From an uncultured Treponema sp. (GTDB lineage Bacteria > Spirochaetota > Spirochaetia > Treponematales > Treponemataceae), in assembly GCA_946538795.1 (NCBI GenBank), contig CAMNGY010000040.1, positions 1 through 8,584 of the forward strand: 8,584 nt of DNA, read 5' to 3'. Positions 1-5,954 of the stretch are shown piece after piece. The translations under genes were made by a program, and so were the position numbers. A model generated the notes under the pieces. The model was not told the DNA's origin. It did not search any database and saw only the letters and a list, made by a program, of their open reading frames with translations. Each line of letters starts with the position of its first letter. The stretch's first letter is position 1.

Positions 1-371
1 CCCGCGGCAGAGCGGACAAGCCCGTCATTCAGCTCCATCTCCTTCTGGCTGTACGGCTCGGCGGCCCAGAGGTTCCCTCCGTTGTCAAAGGGATTGTCCT
101 TGAGCCAGCCCTCGTATACGGAAAGCAGCTCCCTGTCCACGGATGCGGAATTCCCGGCGGCCTCAAGTTCCACGAGGGAATCCACCAGGTTGGTCACGTA
201 CTCGCAGTGGACAGAGCCCCCCGACCCCGTGCCGCTCCGGTACCAGTCTTTCTGGCAGCGGCCGAAAACGCTCACCCTGTCGCTGGCGAGGAGTGGCAGC
301 ATGCCCCCATCGTTGCGGAGCAGGACGATTCCCTCCTGGGCGCACCCAAGGCATTTTTCCGAGAATGTCAT
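1..371 (-). CDS. Glycoside hydrolase family 3 protein (beta-glucosidase-like, C-terminal-type domain first), N-terminal part
   Basis: Only the first 123 codons are visible; the gene continues past position 1. The protein begins MTFSEKCLGCAQEGIVLLRN, followed by LPL, VSVFGR and a SGTGSGG stretch, then W-AAEPYSQKEMELND. This matches the start of the GH3 subgroup in which the domain usually found C-terminally comes first. Known members of that subgroup are mostly beta-glucosidases or related glycosidases; the catalytic Asp lies in the TIM barrel, which would be outside the window. It does not resemble the short NagZ type. No signal peptide is seen, so a cytoplasmic enzyme acting on imported oligosaccharides is inferred. 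The ATG lies 3 nt after the mraY stop, with a weak AAGGTCAGG-type ribosome site inside the mraY end, so the two genes are probably co-transcribed. Substrate cannot be told from this fragment. The start is rich in cysteine (Cys7, Cys10, Cys42, Cys59). Confidence 0.82.
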   Translation of the reverse strand, partial: MTFSEKCLGCAQEGIVLLRNDGGMLPLLASDRVSVFGRCQKDWYRSGTGSGGSVHCEYVTNLVDSLVELEAAGNSASVDRELLSVYEGWLKDNPFDNGGNLWAAEPYSQKEMELNDGLVRSAA

Positions 372-374
372 ATA

Positions 375-1439
375 TTACCTGACCTTGAAGAAGATTCCAA
401 GCAAGCCCGTGGTTATGAGCAGCTGGATTATCAGGAACTTGATAAGAACTTGTGTGGGCGACCAACCGTGGTTCTTGCGGTAATGGTCATGCAGGGGGAA
501 ACGGATGTTCGTGAGGACGCTTATATGGAAGAATCGCTTCAAGGCGACCTTGAGCAGGCCCATCCCGCCGTTTATGAAGATGATTGTCGAAGTCACAAGG
601 AACATAAACGGGTTTCCGCTGACCATGACGCAAAAGCCTATGTAGAACCCCAGCGCGCGGGATCCCGCATCGCCCATGAGGACGGAGCTGGGGAAAGCGT
701 TGTGCCAGAGATATCCCATAAGGACCCCCGCAAGGCAGAATGTCATGAGGCCCCATGCAGCCCCGGAATCCAAGTGGGGCACAAGGAGGTAAGCCGCCGT
801 GTGCACGTGCCCGAATACTATGTAGAAACATATAGCCAAGGTGAAGAGCGCGAGCAGGACCAACGAAGAGCTGAGGCCATCCACCCCGTCAGTGCAGTTG
901 GTCGTGTTCACGGAAACCCAGAGTATCACCGTGGATATTGCGACATAAAGCCATACGGGGACCTTCAGCATTTCCGACATGAACGGCAGCCAGAAGGAAA
1001 GAGAACCGTCTTCGCTCCTCATGAAACATGCCAGCAGCACGGATGCCGAAAGACAGATGATGAGATCCAGCAGGGCCTTGAGGTATTCGCCCCATCCGTT
1101 CCGGCTCCTGTCGTCCAGGTAGCCGGTGAGCATCATAAGCCAGGTAAGGACCAGAGCCCCTCCCTGCAGCAAATTTAGCGGGATGAAGGCTATGCAGAGG
1201 AGGACGAAAAAACTTATGAACACGACTCCGGCCCCGGTCGGCTTTCCCTTGGCCGCCTCCTTGGACAGGGTGAACTCCCTTCCTCTGTCATGCGGAAGGA
1301 AGCGGAAGAACTTCGGAAGGAGCTTTTCCGTAAGGATAAAAGAAACATAGAGGGCAAGGACTATCAGGACAGCATACGACTGAAGGAGCCTGGCAGGACC
1401 AAAATGATTCTTAAAAAGGCCACCAAGATAATAAAGCAT
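375..1439 (-). CDS. mraY: Phospho-N-acetylmuramoyl-pentapeptide-transferase (lipid I synthase)
   Basis: This integral membrane enzyme transfers phospho-MurNAc-pentapeptide from UDP to undecaprenyl phosphate, making lipid I for peptidoglycan. The 354-aa length fits the family (about 320-370). Family motifs are in order: FGPARLLQSYA near the N-terminus; GKPTGAG (65-71) in place of the usual GTPTMGG; the Asp pair in GYLDDRSRN (109-110); NCTDGVDGL (181-189); LMGDAGSRALG (254-264); and PLHDHY (315-320) in place of PLHHHF/Y. About ten hydrophobic segments are visible. The middle His of the HHH motif is Asp318. I think part of this divergence is typical of treponemes but cannot verify it here. The gene stands outside a murF/murD/ftsW cluster: it is first in its transcript and is followed by a GH3 gene. 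The start at MLYYLGG fits the family, yet no Shine-Dalgarno sequence precedes it; a promoter lies immediately upstream instead. Confidence 0.93.
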   Translation of the reverse strand: MLYYLGGLFKNHFGPARLLQSYAVLIVLALYVSFILTEKLLPKFFRFLPHDRGREFTLSKEAAKGKPTGAGVVFISFFVLLCIAFIPLNLLQGGALVLTWLMMLTGYLDDRSRNGWGEYLKALLDLIICLSASVLLACFMRSEDGSLSFWLPFMSEMLKVPVWLYVAISTVILWVSVNTTNCTDGVDGLSSSLVLLALFTLAICFYIVFGHVHTAAYLLVPHLDSGAAWGLMTFCLAGVLMGYLWHNAFPSSVLMGDAGSRALGFYIGFCVMVSGNPFMFLVTSTIIFINGGMGLLKVALKRFFHISVLTNIRFPLHDHYRKNHGWSPTQVLIKFLIIQLLITTGLLGIFFKVR

Positions 1440-1442
1440 TTA

Positions 1443-1455
1443 CTGATAGTATCAG
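1443..1455. repeat. Perfect 6-bp inverted repeat over the mraY -10 box
   Basis: CTGATAGTATCAG is a palindrome with 6-bp arms (CTGATA/TATCAG) and one central base. It covers the whole mraY -10 hexamer and most of the space to the ATG. It could be an operator whose occupant blocks RNA polymerase. It is short and AT-rich, so chance is possible, since -10 boxes are partly self-complementary. Confidence 0.4.
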
Positions 1456-1474
1456 AAAAGCCATATAGTTTCAA
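1446..1474 (-). promoter_or_regulatory. Sigma-70-type promoter of mraY, predicted leaderless start
   Basis: Read on the minus strand, TTGAAA (1474-1469) is separated by exactly 17 bp from TACTAT (1451-1446). Both hexamers match 5 of 6 consensus bases. Only 6 bases lie between the -10 box and the ATG at 1439, so the expected transcription start is the A or T of the start codon itself. No purine-rich ribosome site occurs between promoter and ATG, which agrees with a leaderless message. The box strength is seen directly; the start point is inferred. Confidence 0.72.
1464..1469 (+). promoter_or_regulatory. Candidate -10 box for thrH (weak -35)
   Basis: TATAGT on the plus strand matches the -10 consensus at 5 of 6 positions and would start transcription near 1476, giving thrH a leader of about 160 nt. 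The -35 is poor: TTTACT at 1439-1444 with a 19-bp spacer is the best seen. The box abuts the mraY -35 hexamer, so the two divergent promoters would compete for polymerase. A second weak option is TAGAGT at 1577-1582. Neither is secure. Confidence 0.28.
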
Positions 1475-1505
1475 GCTGACAGGATTACATCGGCAGGGCG
1501 ACAAA

Positions 1506-1529
1506 AACGCCCCGGCGTTGCCAAGGCAA
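1506..1529. repeat. Two adjoining palindromes in the mraY-thrH intergenic region
   Basis: AACGCC-CC-GGCGTT (1506-1519, 6-bp arms) is followed at once by TTGCC-AA-GGCAA (1518-1529, 5-bp arms), the two sharing TT. They lie between the divergent genes, so they could be operators. If transcribed from the weak promoter near 1464-1469, they would lie in the thrH leader, where GGC and GCC segments could pair in more than one way. Function is inferred only from position. Confidence 0.38.
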
Positions 1530-1591
1530 AATGCGAAATTCCCCATGCCCCCCTCGATTAAATTCTCTCATTGTGCTAGAGTGTTTCCTGC

Positions 1592-1618
1592 CGGCCTGGT
1601 ATTTCCGGACCGTTTTTT
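1592..1618 (+). terminator. Terminator-like hairpin plus T6 in the thrH leader (possible attenuator)
   Basis: The arms are CGGCCTGG (1592-1599) and CCGGACCG (1605-1612), closing a TATTT loop. They pair at eight positions with one C-A mismatch and one U-G wobble, and are followed directly by six T residues (1613-1618). This is the form of an intrinsic terminator on the plus strand only. The thrH ribosome site begins 9 nt after the T run. No plus-strand gene lies upstream, so it may control read-through into thrH or stop stray transcripts antisense to mraY promoter DNA. Confidence 0.42.
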
Positions 1619-1627
1619 CAGGATTTC

Positions 1628-1634
1628 AGGAGAA
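1628..1634 (+). promoter_or_regulatory. Ribosome binding site that fixes the thrH start
   Basis: CAGGAGA lies 4 nt before the ATG at 1639. The reading frame stays open upstream as far as an ATG at 1531, but that start would add 36 residues with no family counterpart and poor ribosome site support. ThrH proteins begin with ME-I-x-C-LDLEG, which is exactly where this site places the start. Confidence 0.8.
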
Positions 1635-1638
1635 CACT

Positions 1639-2244
1639 ATGGAAATTGTCTGCTTGGATTTGGAAGGGGTCTTGGTACCAGAGATTTGGATTGCATTCTC
1701 AAAAGCTTCGGGCATAAGCGAGCTGAAGAGGACGACCAGGGACGAACCGGACTACGACAAGCTTATGAAGTGGAGGCTGGGAATACTGAAGGAACACGGC
1801 CTGGGACTGAAGGAAATTCAGGAGACCATCTCGACTATTGACCCGATGGACGGGGCAAAAGACTTTCTGGACGAACTGAGGAGCTTCACGCAGGTGATAA
1901 TCCTGAGCGACACGTTCACTCAGTTTGCAGGCCCACTGATGAAAAAGCTGGGCATGCCCACCATATTCTGCAACACTCTGGAAGTCGCCCCGTCAGGTGA
2001 AATTACCGGGTTCAAGCTGAGGTGCGAGGCCGGAAAGCTGACTACGGTGAAGGCCCTTCAGTCCATCGGCTTCGACACCATAGCCGCCGGCGACAGCCAT
2101 AATGATCTTGGCATGATACGGGCAAGCAAGGCCGGCTTCCTTTTCCGCTCCACTGACAAAATCAAGGAAAGCAACCCCGACATTCCTGCCTTTGACGAAT
2201 ACGGGGACCTGCTTGCCGCCATAAAAAAAGCATCCGCTTCTTGA
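1639..2244 (+). CDS. thrH: Phosphoserine phosphatase / homoserine phosphotransferase ThrH
   Basis: A 201-aa cytoplasmic HAD-superfamily enzyme. ThrH of Pseudomonas (about 205 aa) dephosphorylates phosphoserine and can pass the phosphate to homoserine, linking serine and threonine synthesis. The sequence follows that family closely from MEIVCLDLEGVLVPEIWIAF onward. HAD motif I is D7-L-E9-G, with Glu in place of the second Asp as is normal for ThrH. Motif II is LSDTF (Ser90). A Lys in the EAGKLTTVK region (133 or 138) would be motif III, and motif IV is GDSHND (Asp152, Asp156). The short helical cap between motifs I and II is present. The gene is divergent from mraY, and its leader contains a terminator-like hairpin. 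The next gene starts 34 nt downstream with its own promoter overlapping the thrH stop. The catalytic set is complete, so it should be active. Confidence 0.93.
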   Translation: MEIVCLDLEGVLVPEIWIAFSKASGISELKRTTRDEPDYDKLMKWRLGILKEHGLGLKEIQETISTIDPMDGAKDFLDELRSFTQVIILSDTFTQFAGPLMKKLGMPTIFCNTLEVAPSGEITGFKLRCEAGKLTTVKALQSIGFDTIAAGDSHNDLGMIRASKAGFLFRSTDKIKESNPDIPAFDEYGDLLAAIKKASAS

Positions 2245-2267
2245 AACAAGGAACGATTTGCTATAAG
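2241..2267 (+). promoter_or_regulatory. Extended -10 promoter abutting the DUF4912 gene
   Basis: TATAAG (2262-2267) is preceded by TG at 2259-2260, the extended -10 arrangement. TTGAAA (2241-2246) lies 15 bp upstream, a short spacer that an extended -10 can tolerate. The expected start is about 2274, only 5 nt before the ATG at 2279, and no ribosome site is present there. The -10 box is inside the inverted repeat GCTAT-AAG-ATAGC (2260-2272). The -35 overlaps the thrH stop codon. Confidence 0.55.
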
Positions 2268-2278
2268 ATAGCCCCGCT

Positions 2279-2980
2279 ATGGAAGAGCTTACCCTTTCCC
2301 GCAAAAAGCTTGAGAGCCTCACGAATGACGAGCTTATGAAGCTTGCGGATGAATACATGCTGGACATCCCCAGCAGCCTGAACAGGAATTTCATAATAGG
2401 TGAACTCCTTGATTACGCAGAGGAACTGGAGGCGTCGGCCCAGGCAGACCTGGACTTGAGCTATGTCGAATACGAGGATGAGGACGGCGAGGATGACGAC
2501 AAGGATATCCAGCTGCCCAAAAGCTACAATGAGACCAAGATAAGCGCAATCCTAAGGGATCCGGCCTGGGTCTACGCATTCTGGGACATAAGCGAGGCGG
2601 ACCTTCAGTCTTTTTATGACAGCGAGTCCTTCTCCAACCTGAACCTGCACGTCAGCTTCTTTGACAGCGAGGACAGTGATGTCCAGACGGACACGATAGA
2701 CCTGATGGTTTCCATGGAAGACAGGAACCAGTACATACTGCTCTCATCCCCAAAGAAACACTTCATACTGAGCCTGGAGGCCTGCTATACGGGCAAGGGA
2801 AATATGACGCTGGCCAGGAGCAAGAGGATTTCCGTCCCGACTGGAAACGAGACATTGCGAAGCGCATTGCCTGGAAGGGAGATGGACTTTCCGCCTTTGG
2901 TCCGCCTGTCAGGCATGGAACCCATCCTCAGGCGGCAATACCTTGACCACAGGGAAATGTTTTCGGAGTCAAATTCATAG
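2279..2980 (+). CDS. DUF4912 domain protein with N-terminal Rho/SAP-like segment
   Basis: A 233-aa soluble protein. Residues about 6-50 (LSRKKLESLTNDELMKLADEY...IIGELLDYAEELE) form two helices of the kind found in SAP or Rho N-terminal domains. Residues 58-77 are a very acidic linker (EYEDEDGEDDDKD). The DUF4912 core runs from about 79 to 190 with its hallmark LP-x-SYNETKISAILRDPAWVYAFWDIS. The biochemical role of DUF4912 is not established; its fold is thought to be beta-rich, and genes for it commonly sit beside GH57 alpha-glucan branching enzymes, as here (4 nt before the next start). A partner role in polysaccharide or regulatory function is inference. The ATG is the first possible start after an in-frame stop at 2264 and has no ribosome site, consistent with near-leaderless translation from the promoter just upstream. 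Confidence 0.85.
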   Translation: MEELTLSRKKLESLTNDELMKLADEYMLDIPSSLNRNFIIGELLDYAEELEASAQADLDLSYVEYEDEDGEDDDKDIQLPKSYNETKISAILRDPAWVYAFWDISEADLQSFYDSESFSNLNLHVSFFDSEDSDVQTDTIDLMVSMEDRNQYILLSSPKKHFILSLEACYTGKGNMTLARSKRISVPTGNETLRSALPGREMDFPPLVRLSGMEPILRRQYLDHREMFSESNS

Positions 2981-2984
2981 AACT

Positions 2985-4577
2985 ATGGCCAGCAAGAATT
3001 TAATTTTGGTTTTACAGGCCGAGCAGGCCTTCATCCACAACTTCAACACAAAAGAGAACTTTGCATACGAGGATTCCATCCTCTTTTCCGCAATATCCAA
3101 CAGCTACCTTCCGCTGCTCAACATGCTCCGTTCGCTGGAAGGTGACGGCGTTCCATTCAAGCTGGGACTGGTGCTCAGCGCCCCCCTCTGCACGCTGCTG
3201 GCACACAAGAGCACAAAGAAGAAATACCTGGCATGGCTGGACAGCATGGCGAAGCTGGGCGAGGAGGAGCAGGAGAGAAACAAGGGGAATGAAGCCATAC
3301 TCCGCAACGTGGACTGCTGCCTAAGAAACATACGGAAATGCAGGGAGGATTTCCTCGAGACATATTCGGGCAACCTCATCCAGGCCTTCAAGGACTTTGC
3401 GGATAAAGGGTTCCTGGAGCTTATTCCCACAGCCGCGACATACAGCTACCTACCCCACTACCGGGACCTGAAGGAAGCCCTGAATGCCCAGGTAGAAGTA
3501 GGTCTCCATTCCCACCGGTCATTTTTCGGGGAAAACGGGGAAGGTTTTTTCCTTCCTTATTTGGGCTGGACGGAAAAGCTTGACGAGGTCCTTCGCTCCT
3601 ATGGCGTGAATTATACTATTGTAGACACCCGCTCGGTCCTGTTCAGCAAGGACACACCCGAAACGGGGATTTACAGCCCGGTCAGAACAAAAAAATCCCT
3701 TGTTATCTTTGCCCGTGACTTCGACACCCCTGATGACATACGGGGAAACGCGGCAGACGGGCAGCCCCAGGGCTACATGAGCGCCCCTGCCTACAGATGT
3801 GAGCTCAGGGACATAGGCTACGAGCTGCACGATACCAAGTTCATGGATTTCATGGAAACGGACTCGTCCAGGCTACAGACAGGCTATAAATACTGGGCCA
3901 ACGAAGGGATTTACGATGAGGAGGCGGCATCGGCGCAAGTCAGGCTGGATGCAGAGGACTTCTACAGGAAAAAGCTGGAAAAACTGGAAAAGGCCGGGCA
4001 GCTACTGGGCGACAAGGACAATGTGCTCACCTGCGTCATACCGGCAAGCCTGATAGGCGACAGCTGGCACGAAGGAGTCGCCTGGCTGGAACAGGTCATC
4101 CGGCTGGTCGCGGCCGAAGGGAAAATTCACCTATCCTTCTGCAAGGACTTCATGGACAAGCAGTTCAACCTTCCCAAAATAACCCCCTATCCATGCAGCG
4201 CGGAAGGATCCGGTTACGGAGAGAATCTGCTGGACAGCTCCAACAGCTGGATGACAGACTGCATTCGGATCGCAAGCGAAAGGATGATAGACCTGACGGA
4301 ACGTTTTCCCACGGAAACCGGCATAAAGGCCCGCATCCTGAACCTGGGGGCAAAGGAAGTCCTGCTGGCCCAGTCCGCGGAATGGCAAAAGATGATATAC
4401 GAGGGAAAGTTGCCGGAATATGCGGACAGGGCTTTCTGTTCCTGCATAAAGAATTTCAACATGGTGTTCGACTCGCTGGCAAGCAACACCGTAAACACGG
4501 AATGGCTCTGCAGGATGGAAAAGGAGGACAGCATATTCCCCTGGCTGTCATACAAGGTGTTCAGCAAAAAACGCTAG
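2985..4577 (+). CDS. GH57/DUF1957-type protein, predicted catalytically inactive
   Basis: A 530-aa protein with the full layout of GH57 alpha-1,4-glucan branching enzymes, but the signature residues are gone. Region 1 (usually LHAHLP) is LQAEQA (10-15). Region 2 (THGYLP) is TYSYLP (152-157). Region 3 (WLPE, with the nucleophile Glu) is FLPY, Tyr192. Region 4 (YDAELFGHWWYEG, with the acid/base Asp) is IPASLIGDSWHEG, Pro353. Region 5 (SDW) is AEW (465-467). The scaffold is still well kept, for example YRCELRDIGYEL (270-281), TGYKYW (299-304) and HEGVAWLEQVIRL (362-374), so this is not a decaying pseudogene. No signal peptide is seen. It sits 4 nt after the DUF4912 stop, implying coupled translation. 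An earlier TTG start at 2943 with an AGGCGG site is possible, but the extra residues fall outside the family. Its role may be binding glycan or regulating a partner; this is inferred. Confidence 0.85.
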   Translation: MASKNLILVLQAEQAFIHNFNTKENFAYEDSILFSAISNSYLPLLNMLRSLEGDGVPFKLGLVLSAPLCTLLAHKSTKKKYLAWLDSMAKLGEEEQERNKGNEAILRNVDCCLRNIRKCREDFLETYSGNLIQAFKDFADKGFLELIPTAATYSYLPHYRDLKEALNAQVEVGLHSHRSFFGENGEGFFLPYLGWTEKLDEVLRSYGVNYTIVDTRSVLFSKDTPETGIYSPVRTKKSLVIFARDFDTPDDIRGNAADGQPQGYMSAPAYRCELRDIGYELHDTKFMDFMETDSSRLQTGYKYWANEGIYDEEAASAQVRLDAEDFYRKKLEKLEKAGQLLGDKDNVLTCVIPASLIGDSWHEGVAWLEQVIRLVAAEGKIHLSFCKDFMDKQFNLPKITPYPCSAEGSGYGENLLDSSNSWMTDCIRIASERMIDLTERFPTETGIKARILNLGAKEVLLAQSAEWQKMIYEGKLPEYADRAFCSCIKNFNMVFDSLASNTVNTEWLCRMEKEDSIFPWLSYKVFSKKR

Positions 4578-4593
4578 CACAAGAGGCGGCAAA

Positions 4594-5391
4594 ATGAACC
4601 TGGCGAGGACCATCACATGCCTTACGATGTTCTTCCTCCCCCTCCTTCCCCTCTGGCCTGAGGCGGAAGGCGAAAGAAAGCCGTCGCTCTACGATATGGC
4701 CGTACGGCAGCTTTCACCACGGACGACCGAGTCGGAAAGCAGCGATCTCACGGGAAAAACAGGGACAGATGCGGACAGCCGCGACGAAAACGGGTCAACG
4801 GCCCTGATGAAGGCGGCAAAAGAAGGGAATGACTGGGCCGTGCGACAGCTGCTCAAGTCCGGGGCAGATGTTAACGCAAGGGACAATGAAGGCTGGACGG
4901 CGATCATGTACGCAGTCCGCTATCAAAACTCAAGCGAAATAATATCTCTCCTGAGAGACGGAGGGGCCTCCTTGCGGGTCAGGAACGAGCACAACACCAC
5001 CCCCCTGCTGCTGGCCGCCGCGCACAGCAGGAACCCCGACATACTGGCTCTGCTTCTGGAAGGAAGGAGCGGAGCCGAAGAGGAAGTTTTCTGCGCATTT
5101 ATAATGGCCATTGAGGACGAACAGTCCAGTCCGGCTGCAAAAACCGGAAAACTGAATGTCATCCTCAGGAAAGGCGTACCTGTCAACGGCTTTTTCAGGG
5201 GCATGACGCCCCTCATGTACGCCTGCAAGTACAACAGCTCATCCCTTGCGGCCAGAATCCTGCTGGAAAAGGGAGCAGACGCATCAGCGATCGGGAACGA
5301 GGGGAAAACGGCCGCCGACTACCTGCTGGAAAACCCAGCTTTCCCACACGACGGGACATTCAGAATTTTATTGGGGGATAAAGGTTTATGA
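4594..5391 (+). CDS. Exported ankyrin-repeat protein
   Basis: A 265-aa protein. Residues 1 to about 26 (MNLARTITCLTMFFLPLLPL then WPEAEG) look like a signal peptide with one basic residue and a hydrophobic core; no lipobox cysteine lies near the end, so periplasmic location is inferred. Ankyrin repeats follow a Ser/Thr-rich stretch (41-60). Clear units are at about 66-98 (GSTALMKAAKEGND...LLKSGADVNARD), 99-132, 133-160 and 202-235 (GMTPLMYACKY...LLEKGADASA). A degenerate unit lies around 165-200 and a partial one at 236-262. Ankyrin repeats bind proteins; no target can be named. A GAGGCGG ribosome site lies 5 nt before the ATG and 6 nt after the preceding stop, so it is in the same transcript as the GH57-like gene. 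Its end overlaps the rsmD start (ATGA). Confidence 0.85.
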   Translation: MNLARTITCLTMFFLPLLPLWPEAEGERKPSLYDMAVRQLSPRTTESESSDLTGKTGTDADSRDENGSTALMKAAKEGNDWAVRQLLKSGADVNARDNEGWTAIMYAVRYQNSSEIISLLRDGGASLRVRNEHNTTPLLLAAAHSRNPDILALLLEGRSGAEEEVFCAFIMAIEDEQSSPAAKTGKLNVILRKGVPVNGFFRGMTPLMYACKYNSSSLAARILLEKGADASAIGNEGKTAADYLLENPAFPHDGTFRILLGDKGL

Positions 5392-5951
5392 GGATTACCG
5401 GAGGACTGCTAAAGGGACGGGTCACTCAGACCCCCAGCGGAAAGATGGCCATACGCCCCGCGATGGACATGATGAGGGAGTCAGTCTTTGCCATACTTGG
5501 GGAGGAGCTCAAAGGAAAAAGCTTCCTGGATCTTTTCTCTGGTTCCGGCACGATCGCGCTGGAAGCCGTTTCCCACGGAGCAAGCGGAGTTTCTCTCTGC
5601 GAGATGGACAAGGACAAGGCAAAGACCATAATAGAGAACGTCAAGATGGCTGAGGAGCTGGGAGAGCGAATAGACTGCCACTTCATGGCAGTGGAGCTGT
5701 TCTTGCGCCGGTGCAAGAAGCAGTTCGACTACATATTCCTGGACCCTCCCTTCCCCTATAAGTTCAGGCTGGAGCTGCTCGAAACCATAGAGCGCAGGAA
5801 CCTCCTCAAGGACGGGGGGCTTGCAATAGTGCACCACCCCAAGGAGGATCCTCTTCCAGAGGAAATAGGAAGCTTGCGGAGGTCCGATCAGCGTGTCTAC
5901 GGCAGGTCCATAGTGGATTTCCTAAAAAAAGATGGCCCGTCTGCAAAATAA
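5388..5951 (+). CDS. rsmD: 16S rRNA (guanine(966)-N(2))-methyltransferase RsmD
   Basis: A 187-aa cytoplasmic SAM-dependent enzyme that methylates N2 of G966 in 16S rRNA (E. coli numbering), near the P-site tRNA contact, acting on assembling 30S subunits. The start MRITGGLLKGR is typical. Residues 23-37 (RPAMDMMRESVFAIL) correspond to the family's RPTTDRVRETLFNWL region. The SAM motif I is DLFSGSGTIALEA (48-60), an acidic residue for the ribose lies at Glu72, and the catalytic DPPF motif is at 119-122 (IFLDPPF). Length is normal and nothing essential is missing. The ATG overlaps the ankyrin gene stop as ATGA, with GGGGG and AAGG purine runs just upstream. It is the last gene of the unit; a strong promoter begins 4 nt after its stop, and no intrinsic terminator is seen between. 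Confidence 0.93.
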   Translation: MRITGGLLKGRVTQTPSGKMAIRPAMDMMRESVFAILGEELKGKSFLDLFSGSGTIALEAVSHGASGVSLCEMDKDKAKTIIENVKMAEELGERIDCHFMAVELFLRRCKKQFDYIFLDPPFPYKFRLELLETIERRNLLKDGGLAIVHHPKEDPLPEEIGSLRRSDQRVYGRSIVDFLKKDGPSAK

Positions 5952-5954
5952 ACC

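Noticed and set aside
207..1178. A 323-codon plus-strand ORF antisense to mraY
   Set aside because: It is the complement of a well-supported membrane protein gene. Its product is a charged, low-complexity mixture rich in His, Glu and Gln with no recognisable domain or ribosome site. Such long antisense frames are common opposite GC-rich hydrophobic genes.
1531..1638. N-terminal extension of thrH from ATG 1531
   Set aside because: ThrH proteins begin at MEIVCLDLEG and a good CAGGAGA site sits just before ATG 1639. The extension would also run through the terminator-like hairpin and looks like untranslated DNA.
2943..2984. TTG start at 2943 for the GH57-like gene
   Set aside because: An AGGCGG sequence lies 6 nt upstream, so it cannot be fully excluded. 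The added residues MTTGKCFRSQIHRT have no place in the family, whose first strand begins right after ATG 2985.
4594..5391. Ankyrin protein as a secreted host-directed effector
   Set aside because: It has a signal peptide and ankyrin repeats, but nothing shows export beyond the periplasm, and it lies in a housekeeping-type operon next to rsmD. A host-directed role would be speculation.
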